The position numbers were made by a program, and so were the translations under genes. From Tidjanibacter sp. (GTDB taxonomy: Bacteria; Bacteroidota; Bacteroidia; Bacteroidales; Rikenellaceae), in assembly GCA_017379955.1 (NCBI GenBank), contig JAFNVE010000108.1, positions 1 to 6,774 on the forward strand: DNA of 6,774 nucleotides. The letters run 5' to 3'. This document shows positions 1 through 6,096 of the stretch, one piece after another (position 1 is the first letter of the stretch; every line of letters starts with the position of its first letter). The notes under the pieces were generated by a model. That model saw only the letters and a list, made by a program, of their open reading frames with translations. It was not told the DNA's origin and did no database searches.

Positions 1-96
1 CCCGAGGCAAAGCCTCGGGACACATCCCCCGCCGAGGCGGGGGCTTGGGGGTGGGTCAGGCCTGGAATTGCCTGCGAAGCAGGCAGGTGTCGCGAC
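1..96. repeat. GC-rich array of hairpins and short palindromes (REP-like)
   Basis: Five dyad elements follow one another within 96 bases. They are a perfect 8-bp stem with an AAA loop (1-8 with 12-19), a 7-bp C/G stem with a CGAG loop (26-32 with 37-43), the palindrome CAGGCCTG (57-64), a perfect 6-bp stem with a GAA loop (70-75 with 79-84), and the palindrome GTCGCGAC (89-96). The block is clearly richer in G+C than the A/T-rich DNA next to it, and no gene-like frame explains it. None of the hairpins is followed by a T-run on either strand, so they are not typical intrinsic terminators. A dispersed intergenic repeat of the REP/BIME kind is the most likely reading. The element may continue beyond the left edge. 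Confidence 0.6.
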
Positions 97-149
97 GCTG
101 AACAGAGGTATTCGGTCATTTATCTTACTAACGGCTCTGAGCAAAATGA

Positions 150-186
150 AAAAACTGAGAGTGGTTCGATACCACTCTCAGTTTTT
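150..186. terminator. Strong bidirectional intrinsic terminator downstream of the GH3 gene
   Basis: A perfect 16-bp stem (150-165 pairing with 171-186) encloses a 5-nt loop, TCGAT. The inner 11 bp are mixed sequence, and the outer 5 bp are A-T pairs that supply a T-run at the 3' side on both strands (GTTTTTATTT on plus, TTTTTCATTTT on minus). For the minus strand it lies about 150 nt past the stop of the GH3 gene, with no gene in between, so it most likely ends that transcript. The symmetry means it would also stop transcription coming from the left on the plus strand. Confidence 0.9.
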
Positions 187-210
187 ATTTAGACCCTCTC
201 AGGTCGAGAA

Positions 211-323
211 GTCATATGGCTTAGGAAATTTTGGGCTTCGTGAAGGGAGGCAAAGCGGAGTTTACTTATAGTAAATGAGCATTTGACTCACAAGGGAAGT
301 GCAAAATTTACAAGCCAGATGGC
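211..323. repeat. Long imperfect inverted repeat in the GH3 3' region
   Basis: The two halves mirror each other around position 268. The core is TTTACT-TAT-AGTAAA (261-275). Further out, AAATTTTG (226-233) pairs perfectly with CAAAATTT (302-309). The outer 12-mers at 211-222 and 312-323 are reverse complements at 10 of 12 positions. The stretch between core and middle arms matches only in patches. In addition GGCTTCGTGA occurs twice in direct orientation (234-243 and 321-330). As RNA from the GH3 gene it could fold into a long stem; as DNA it could be a decayed MITE or other palindromic repeat. No target-site duplication was recognised. Confidence 0.6.
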
Positions 324-335
324 TTCGTGAGCATT

Positions 336-2672
336 TTACTGTTTCAAAAGGTCAAGCTTCTGCAAAGGAGCAACATCACCGATAACCTCCTCGATAACCT
401 TCTCCTTAGCTACGTTCAGCGAGAGGTTAGCCTTAGCGTCGCGCGACGAAGCAGCCACTGCGATAGCGTAGTCACCACCGTCAACAACCCAAGCGTTGCG
501 AGCCTCATCAAACCAAGCGATATCCTTGTTGGTGAACGACATAGTCAGAACCTCGCTCTCACCGGGAGCCAACGACTTGGTCTTAGCAAAAGCAACCAGC
601 TCCTGTGCGGGCTGACCAGCAGCGTTTGCGGGAGCAGCAGCGTAAACCTGAACAACCTCCTTACCAGCAACCTTACCGGTGTTGGTAACCTTTACAGCAA
701 CCTCGTAGCCACCCTTAACAGCCTTAACCGATGCCTCATCGTAAGCGAAGGTGGTGTACGACAAACCGTAACCGAAGGGGTAGGATACGTCAACACCGAA
801 GGTGTCGAAGTAACGGTAACCTACATAGATATCCTCCTCGTAGTTGGTGTAGTCAACGTTCTCAACAGCTACCTTAGGAGCGTTGGGATCAGTAGCAGCG
901 GGACGAGTGTAGTTGCCGGGGAAGTTCTCCGACGACTTGATACTCTCGTAGGTGTTAGCGAAGGTCATAGCAAGCTTACCCGAGGGGTTAACCTTACCTG
1001 CCAATACGTCAGCAACGGTGTTACCACCCTCCTGACCGCACTGCCATGCGAGCAGGATAGCGTCGGGAGTATTCTTCCACGAAGCGGTCTCGATAGCACC
1101 ACCGATGTTCATAATAACAACCACCTTCTTACCAGCAGCGTGGAACTGCTCGGTAACCTTAGCGATCATATTCTGCTCTACGTCGGTGAGCAACCAGTCG
1201 CCCTGAGCGTTCTTACGGTCCGAACCCTCACCTGCCTGACGGCCGATGGTGAGCAGAGCCACGTCAGCGTTCTGAGCAGCCTTCTCGATAACCTTATCCT
1301 TAACCTCTACCTCTGCGATGGTGGGAGCACCCCACATACCACGACGCTGAGTAGCCAGGCGAGCCTTCTCCTCTGCGATGTAGTTGGTATAGAAGTCGCT
1401 AACCTCCTGCTCCATCTTGTAACCAGCATTGGTCAGACCCTCTTTCAGGTCAACAACGTATGCCTTGTTCACATTACCCGAACCGGTACCACCAGCGATA
1501 AAGTCGTAGGAGGTAACGCCGAATACAGCGATATTCTTAACATCAGCACCAAAAGGCAGAGCGTTAGCCTCATTTTTCAGCAGTACCATACCCTCGGCAG
1601 CCGAGTTACGAGTAACCTCAGCGTGAGCCTTCAGGTCGGGCTTGTTGCTATACTGATAACCCTTGAAACGGGGCGAGCGAACGATCATATTGAGCACGTT
1701 CTCAACGCAAGCATCGAGATCCTCCATTGCGAGGCTACCATCCTCGATAGCAGCAGCAATAGCATCAGCCTGACGCTGGTTACCGGGCATAAGAAGGTCG
1801 TTACCTGCGTGCATCTGAGCGACAGCGTCGATACCGCCACCCCAGTCGGTCATGAACATACCCTCGTAACCCCACTCCTCGCGAACGATGCCTTTGAGCA
1901 ACTCACGATCCTCAGAGGTCATGGTACCGTTCATAAGGTTGTAAGAGGTCATAATTGTCCAAGGATCAGACTCCTTGATAGCAATCTCGAAACCACGGAG
2001 ATAGATCTCGCGCAAAGCACGGGTCGACAGACGAGCGTCGTTACGGCTACGGTTGGTCTCCTGGTTGTTTACAGCAAAGTGCTTAATCGAAGTACCTACA
2101 CCATTGCTCTGTACGCCATTGATCATAGCGGCAGCAATCTTACCGGTGAGCAGAGGATCCTCCGAATAGTACTCGAAGTTACGGCCGCACAAGGGGTTAC
2201 GCATGATGTTTACACCGGGAGCAAGCAGAACGTCTGCACCATACTCCAACACCTCGTTACCCATAGCCTTACCTACCTGCTCAACAAGCTCGGTGTTCCA
2301 CGAGCAAGCCATCACGGTACCCACGGGGAAACCGGTGCAGTAGAAAGTATCCTCAGTACCCTCACGAGTGGGGCTGATACGCAGACCAGCAGGGCCGTCA
2401 GCCAATACGGTTGCGGGGATACCCAAGCGGGGAATAGGAGCAGTAGTACCAGCGGCACCGGGAACGATGCTACGAGTCTCGCCAATAACGGTCTCGCCAC
2501 CCTCACCCGAGAAACCACGCATACCTGTACCGATAACCAAACGGATCTTCTCCTCAGTGGTCATCGCCTTCACTACCTTCTTAACGTTCTTCTCGTTAAG
2601 CTGGAGTTCGCCTTTGGAGCAACCCGCCATAACCAGGGCTGCTGCAATAGCCAAAAAGTAAAGTTTCTTCAT
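336..2672 (-). CDS. Glycoside hydrolase family 3 beta-glycosidase, lipoprotein (beta-glucosidase-like)
   Basis: Complete 778-residue protein, the usual length for a three-domain GH3 enzyme. It should hydrolyse a non-reducing terminal beta-linked sugar, often glucose, with retention of configuration; the true substrate cannot be told. The N-terminus (MKK, hydrophobic run, LVMAGC with Cys18) is a lipoprotein signal, so the enzyme is probably anchored in the envelope. The acidic pair of a typical Bacteroides surface-export tag is not obvious after Cys18. The TIM-barrel domain (about 30-335) carries ADGPAGLRI (91-99), KHFAVNNQE (197-205) and MTDWGG with the predicted nucleophile Asp276. The second domain (about 375-575) has GEGSDR (481-486) with Glu482 as likely acid/base. 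YPFGYGLSYTTF (631-642) leads into a C-terminal Fn3-like domain (about 670-745). The ATG start is fixed by the signal peptide; no Shine-Dalgarno is seen. The gene has its own candidate promoter and terminator. No SusC/SusD pair is visible nearby. Confidence 0.97.
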   Translation of the reverse strand: MKKLYFLAIAAALVMAGCSKGELQLNEKNVKKVVKAMTTEEKIRLVIGTGMRGFSGEGGETVIGETRSIVPGAAGTTAPIPRLGIPATVLADGPAGLRISPTREGTEDTFYCTGFPVGTVMACSWNTELVEQVGKAMGNEVLEYGADVLLAPGVNIMRNPLCGRNFEYYSEDPLLTGKIAAAMINGVQSNGVGTSIKHFAVNNQETNRSRNDARLSTRALREIYLRGFEIAIKESDPWTIMTSYNLMNGTMTSEDRELLKGIVREEWGYEGMFMTDWGGGIDAVAQMHAGNDLLMPGNQRQADAIAAAIEDGSLAMEDLDACVENVLNMIVRSPRFKGYQYSNKPDLKAHAEVTRNSAAEGMVLLKNEANALPFGADVKNIAVFGVTSYDFIAGGTGSGNVNKAYVVDLKEGLTNAGYKMEQEVSDFYTNYIAEEKARLATQRRGMWGAPTIAEVEVKDKVIEKAAQNADVALLTIGRQAGEGSDRKNAQGDWLLTDVEQNMIAKVTEQFHAAGKKVVVIMNIGGAIETASWKNTPDAILLAWQCGQEGGNTVADVLAGKVNPSGKLAMTFANTYESIKSSENFPGNYTRPAATDPNAPKVAVENVDYTNYEEDIYVGYRYFDTFGVDVSYPFGYGLSYTTFAYDEASVKAVKGGYEVAVKVTNTGKVAGKEVVQVYAAAPANAAGQPAQELVAFAKTKSLAPGESEVLTMSFTNKDIAWFDEARNAWVVDGGDYAIAVAASSRDAKANLSLNVAKEKVIEEVIGDVAPLQKLDLLKQ

Positions 2673-2903
2673 AATTGAGAAATTTTTAGGTTAATAATGT
2701 TAGTTGTAGTGTTTGTTAATCTTGTTAAAAACTTTGCGCTACTTTTTGATTGAGTCGGAAAATGTCAAGCCACACCAACTCAAACCAACAACAAATATAC
2801 ATCTTTAAAATAGAAAAAAGAATTTTTGAACAAGAAAATAGTTGTGTAAAAGAGAAAGCAGCAAAAATAGAGAATCATAAGAGGTCAAAGCCCCCTGTCT
2901 GTT
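2673..2903. other. A/T-rich intergenic region between the glycan operon and the GH3 gene
   Basis: This 231-bp gap follows the stop of the glycosyltransferase and precedes the GH3 start, both on the minus strand. It holds a candidate promoter (2792-2799) and an A/T-rich leader of roughly 110 nt for the GH3 gene. In the leader TTGTTAA occurs twice 9 bp apart on the plus strand (2713-2719 and 2722-2728), perhaps by chance. I found no stable hairpin with a T-run after the glycosyltransferase stop; the best candidate, AGAGG with CCCCT around 2880-2896, has a mismatch and is too weak to call. No gene was supported here. Confidence 0.6.
2792..2799 (-). promoter_or_regulatory. Candidate Bacteroidetes -7 promoter box for the GH3 gene
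   Basis: Read on the minus strand these bases are TATATTTG, an exact match to the TAnnTTTG -7 element of the Bacteroidetes primary sigma factor. Transcription would begin near 2785 and give a leader of about 110 nt before the GH3 start codon at 2672. No clear TTTG-type -33 element was found at the expected distance; the upstream DNA is simply T-rich. It is the only exact -7 match I noticed in the gap. Confidence 0.45.
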
Positions 2904-3824
2904 TTACTTCCTCTTGGTCAGCCACGCCAATTTGTCGTAGAGTCTGTTGAAGGGGTGGCGGAGGCATTCGGGCAGAGTGCGTGTGATGCGCAACCTCCAC
3001 AGCGACAGGCGGTGCAGGCGGGTGTAGGAGTAGTTCTTGACGGCAGTGCGGGCAAACTCACTATCCCCTTTCAGGCAGAGTGTTATCGCCTTGCCAATCA
3101 CACAACGGGCGATAAACTCCTCGCGCGGAGTGACTCCTTCGCCACGCAGGTCGTCAAACGAAAACTCTGTCTGCTCGGCAACATATATCTTCGAGGAGCG
3201 ATTCTCAGCCCCCACTCGATAGGTCGCAAGTGGCTCATCCACAAAGCATACCGAGTGGCGGTCGGCAATCTTTATCCATAGGTAACTATCTTCGCACAGT
3301 TTCATCCCCGCAGGAAATCCGCCCACACTCTCGAATGCCTCGCGCGACACGACCGATGCCGAAGGAAGAGCCACAAAACCACTCTTCACCTCCTCAAAAA
3401 AATCGGTCACGCCACTCTTTGCAGCCTTGCGCACGCCACTCCTGCCATCTGCTCCCACCACACGATAGGCAGCAGCATATAGCCCGCACTCGGGATTCTT
3501 CTCCACAGCGGCCACCATACTCTCAATAAAATTGGGCGACCAGAGGTCGTCGCCATCCAGAAATGCCAGGTGGCTACCGCAAGCCTCGGCAGCACCGCGA
3601 TTGCGGGCACGCGACACACCGCCATTGGCCTGTCGCACAACCCTCACGCCCCTCTCGGCAAAGGCCTCGGCACGCTCGGCACTCCCATCCGTAGAGCCGT
3701 CATCGACCACGATAACTTCCAATGGCTGAACGGTTTGCGCCAACACCGATTCGAGGGTTGCCGCCACTGACTCCGCCTTATTGTAGAGCGGGATAATTAC
3801 ACTTATGGTTATATTTTTGTCCAT
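2904..3824 (-). CDS. Family 2 glycosyltransferase (GT-A fold)
   Basis: Complete 306-residue protein that should transfer a sugar from a nucleotide-sugar donor to a growing glycan at the cytoplasmic face of the inner membrane. Standard GT2 marks are present: SVIIPLYNK at the start (8-16), the nucleotide-binding VDDGSTDGS (40-48), NGGVSRARNRG (67-77), the metal-binding LDGDDLW (89-95) and CEDSYLW (177-183), whose Glu-Asp pair is the usual catalytic-base region. The last 80 residues are basic and helical-looking, with no clear transmembrane segment, so it may sit on the membrane peripherally. Its ATG directly follows the TAG of the pyruvyl transferase gene with no base between, which implies coupled translation. 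Donor and acceptor are unknown; rhamnosyl-, glucosyl- and galactosyltransferases share these motifs. It is the last gene of the operon as seen here. Confidence 0.95.
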   Translation of the reverse strand: MDKNITISVIIPLYNKAESVAATLESVLAQTVQPLEVIVVDDGSTDGSAERAEAFAERGVRVVRQANGGVSRARNRGAAEACGSHLAFLDGDDLWSPNFIESMVAAVEKNPECGLYAAAYRVVGADGRSGVRKAAKSGVTDFFEEVKSGFVALPSASVVSREAFESVGGFPAGMKLCEDSYLWIKIADRHSVCFVDEPLATYRVGAENRSSKIYVAEQTEFSFDDLRGEGVTPREEFIARCVIGKAITLCLKGDSEFARTAVKNYSYTRLHRLSLWRLRITRTLPECLRHPFNRLYDKLAWLTKRK

Positions 3825-4904
3825 CTATTTCTCAAAACTTTTGGCGAGGAACTCTGTTGAGCGGTTACGCAGAGCCGTCATCGTCTTCTCCACTCCCTGC
3901 CAATCTATCGGCTTACTGAACAGAGCCGTTGTATCGGCGCACTGCTCATCAATCAGTCGCTCCCCCACCCCAAATGCCGACATCAGCGAGGTGAAACGAG
4001 CCATACCGCGTGCGGCATTGCCCACCGCCACAAACTCCTTGCCCAGCACCAGCGACATCACAACACCGTGGAACGAGTCGGTGACCACACGCCTTGCGCC
4101 CGCAAAGCCCGCAACCCACTCCTCAACCGATGGGATAACCTCGTGAGGCTTGGGAGAGGTGATTATTTTTACCTTTTGACCCTCTGCAACTTGCTGAACA
4201 ATAGCATTTTTCAATTCGGTTGGGTCGAGCAGATAGGCAAAGGTGTACTCCTCCGAGAGTTCGCACCCCGCAACCTGTAACAGCCTCTGACGGCCAATAA
4301 CCATCACAGGGTCGGCAACCCACTCACTCGCCACGCCAAACCTCTCGCCGAGCACTTTGCACACACCCTGCTCGCGCACAGACACCGCCTTGCAACGGCT
4401 CAGCAGCGCACCAATCTTCTCGCTCTCGGCAGGGGTAAAACGCCACTTATCGCCACCCATCGAGGCGGCATAGACGATACGCGGGCGGCTGTCGCTCTCA
4501 GTGAGGAAGTCGCCAAAGAAGTTCTCCGCACCAAAGGGGCGGGTATAGTCGGGATTCCACACCTGGTCGCTTCCAATCACAAAGGCCTCATAGCCTGCAC
4601 GTTGCAACGCTTTGGGCGACAGAGGGGTGGCAGGTGCAACCTGCTCTGCGATAAAGCGGCGCAATTCGGCTGTGGTGCGCAACGCCTCACTGTGCGAGGG
4701 TACATAATATCTCTTGGTCGGGTGGAGGTGGTGGCGAATCAGGAAGTTGCCCACCCCATAGCGCAACGCGACAGCAGGGCGCAGACGAAGGCTCACCACC
4801 GTAGCCTCGTGCCCCATATCGGCAAGAAGGCTGCGCAGTGCCCAAGCCTGCAAGATACCGCCATAGTTGGTGGCGGGCGCAAGTGTCAGAATCGCTACTC
4901 TCAT
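3825..4904 (-). CDS. Polysaccharide pyruvyl transferase family protein
   Basis: Complete 359-residue protein of the CsaB/WcaK-type pyruvyl transferase family. Characterised members move pyruvate from phosphoenolpyruvate onto a sugar as a ketal, adding negative charge to exopolysaccharide or cell-wall glycans; some relatives in capsule loci have no proven activity. Seen here: the N-terminal MRVAILTL..NYGGILQAWAL (NYGG at 13-16), GSDQVWNP (111-118), SVRE (175-178), ADPVM (197-201) and the C-terminal VVTDSFHGVVMSLVLGK with DSFHG at 276-280, all expected of the family's GT-B-like fold. I chose the ATG at 4904. An in-frame TTG at 4922 would add six residues (MVKNRS) and overlap the preceding gene, but the family normally begins at this MRVAIL. 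The ATG lies 4 nt after the upstream stop, with only a weak AGG-like ribosome site overlapping that stop. The acceptor glycan is unknown. Confidence 0.93.
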   Translation of the reverse strand: MRVAILTLAPATNYGGILQAWALRSLLADMGHEATVVSLRLRPAVALRYGVGNFLIRHHLHPTKRYYVPSHSEALRTTAELRRFIAEQVAPATPLSPKALQRAGYEAFVIGSDQVWNPDYTRPFGAENFFGDFLTESDSRPRIVYAASMGGDKWRFTPAESEKIGALLSRCKAVSVREQGVCKVLGERFGVASEWVADPVMVIGRQRLLQVAGCELSEEYTFAYLLDPTELKNAIVQQVAEGQKVKIITSPKPHEVIPSVEEWVAGFAGARRVVTDSFHGVVMSLVLGKEFVAVGNAARGMARFTSLMSAFGVGERLIDEQCADTTALFSKPIDWQGVEKTMTALRNRSTEFLAKSFEK

Positions 4905-4908
4905 CGAC

Positions 4909-6057
4909 CTATTTTTTACCAAATTTACGCTTTACGAAGCCGATAACCAACTCAGTAAAGGACTTTTGTACATTTTTTTCTATTAACGCACTGCAACCTT
5001 TTCCATCATCACCAATGGAAAGAAATGCGGTGAAAAATTTTTCTCTGTTTGGGTGTGCAGGGTTGGAACGCTCGATGCTTGGGTTGTGGGCAACTACCTC
5101 ACCATACTCCACAGGGAACAACTCAGCCCCTGCTCCATCCAACGCCTTTGCACCGCGCTCCGAGCCTACAAAGACCACCCCCACGCCATCTTCGGGGTGC
5201 TGCTTCTCATAGCCCCAAAGGTCGCCCAGCGTCAGGTCAGCACCACTGCTGAAACCCTTGCTCGGGCACTCGGCACACGAGGGTCTGCAATATAAATCCT
5301 CAACAAATCCTCGGTAGAACGGCTCCTTATCCTTCGGGGTGTAACTCTCGGTTGCCACTCCGTCTGTGCGGCGATACTCCACCGCCAAACCATACTTAGC
5401 CCATCCACCTCGTTTGTCGCGGAAGTTAATTTTCAGTGGCTTGCCGCCACCGGTTATCTCGTTAAGTCGTGCCCTCCACACAGCAGGCGAAGGGACTCCG
5501 TGGCAGACAATATCTACCGCCAGCACCCTTTCTCTATACTCCTGAGGCACAAGGCATAGGAAGCCTGAAACCTGGCAAGGTGTGCCCGAGAAAAGAACTT
5601 CGCGCCCATCGGCCAATGCTTGCAATGCCTCCGAATAGGCACTCCCGATATGGCTCTGCGAATACTTACTGCCTCGCAGTGCGTCAAGCTCATCTATGCT
5701 CTCCGCGCCACGATGCACAACAGCACCCTGCTCGTCAAAGGCTGCACCAAACACTACACCCCCACGCTCTACAATCCCCACCGCCAGAAGGTAAAAAAAT
5801 CCACCTGAGGAGCTGAGTCGGCGCACAGCACGATTGGGATTTACCACCCCAAAGGTGGCACGCGGAGCGATTGGGTGACGCGGGCTCTCAACAGGGCAGA
5901 CATCGTTGCACGCCCCGCAGCATATGCATCGGCTCTCATCGACAAGTGGGTAGAGGAAGCCCTCGTCGTCTGCCTCGAAGGTGATACACCCAACGGGGCA
6001 GGCGGTGGCGCAAGCCTCACATCCCGAGCAGTCGCTCTTCTTGTCGATAATTATCAT
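4909..6057 (-). CDS. Coenzyme F420 hydrogenase/dehydrogenase beta-subunit family iron-sulfur protein
   Basis: Complete 382-residue redox protein. The N-terminus is a two-cluster ferredoxin domain with Cys10, 13, 16 and 20 followed by Pro, and Cys44, 47, 50 and 54 followed by Pro, each set expected to hold a [4Fe-4S] cluster. Family landmarks follow: SSSGGFFYLLA (82-92), GSKYSQS (129-135), FSGTPCQ (156-162), VCHGVPSPAVW (184-194), FRDKRGGW (212-219), a further cysteine group CRPSCAEC (Cys257, 261, 264), LGDLWG (278-283) and EDGVGVVFV (289-297). Relatives bind a flavin and pass electrons between iron-sulfur clusters and a small substrate. Bacteroidales are not known to make F420, so the name describes the fold rather than the cofactor, and ferredoxin is a more likely partner. 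In glycan loci such proteins often sit beside pyruvyl transferases, as here, but the reaction is unproven. The ATG start is clear; no Shine-Dalgarno is seen. Confidence 0.93.
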   Translation of the reverse strand: MIIIDKKSDCSGCEACATACPVGCITFEADDEGFLYPLVDESRCICCGACNDVCPVESPRHPIAPRATFGVVNPNRAVRRLSSSGGFFYLLAVGIVERGGVVFGAAFDEQGAVVHRGAESIDELDALRGSKYSQSHIGSAYSEALQALADGREVLFSGTPCQVSGFLCLVPQEYRERVLAVDIVCHGVPSPAVWRARLNEITGGGKPLKINFRDKRGGWAKYGLAVEYRRTDGVATESYTPKDKEPFYRGFVEDLYCRPSCAECPSKGFSSGADLTLGDLWGYEKQHPEDGVGVVFVGSERGAKALDGAGAELFPVEYGEVVAHNPSIERSNPAHPNREKFFTAFLSIGDDGKGCSALIEKNVQKSFTELVIGFVKRKFGKK

Positions 6058-6096
6058 TTTTACGGTTGGCTTAATTGCTAATGAAGGGTGTGCGTT

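Noticed and set aside
1..96. Possible CRISPR array or tRNA in the hairpin-rich block
   Set aside because: The hairpins differ from each other in sequence and spacing, so there are no equal repeats with spacers, and no cloverleaf with T-arm and anticodon arm can be drawn.
68..271. A 67-codon plus-strand frame in the left intergenic region
   Set aside because: It starts at TTG and runs through a hairpin, the intrinsic terminator and half of the inverted repeat. No protein motif is seen.
211..323. Insertion sequence with terminal inverted repeats
   Set aside because: The element is only about 113 bp, has no transposase frame, and no target-site duplication was found, so at most a MITE-like relic can be proposed.
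2368..2661. A plus-strand frame with a hydrophobic, proline-rich translation opposite the GH3 N-terminus
   Set aside because: It is antisense to the well-supported signal peptide and barrel start of the GH3 gene and has no motif or ribosome site of its own.
327..2678. A 783-codon open frame on the plus strand covering the whole GH3 gene
   Set aside because: It lies in exact codon register opposite the GH3 gene and stays open only because that gene avoids TTA, CTA and TCA. Its translation is Leu/Ser/Thr/Val-rich with no recognisable motif, while the minus-strand protein has complete GH3 catalytic motifs.
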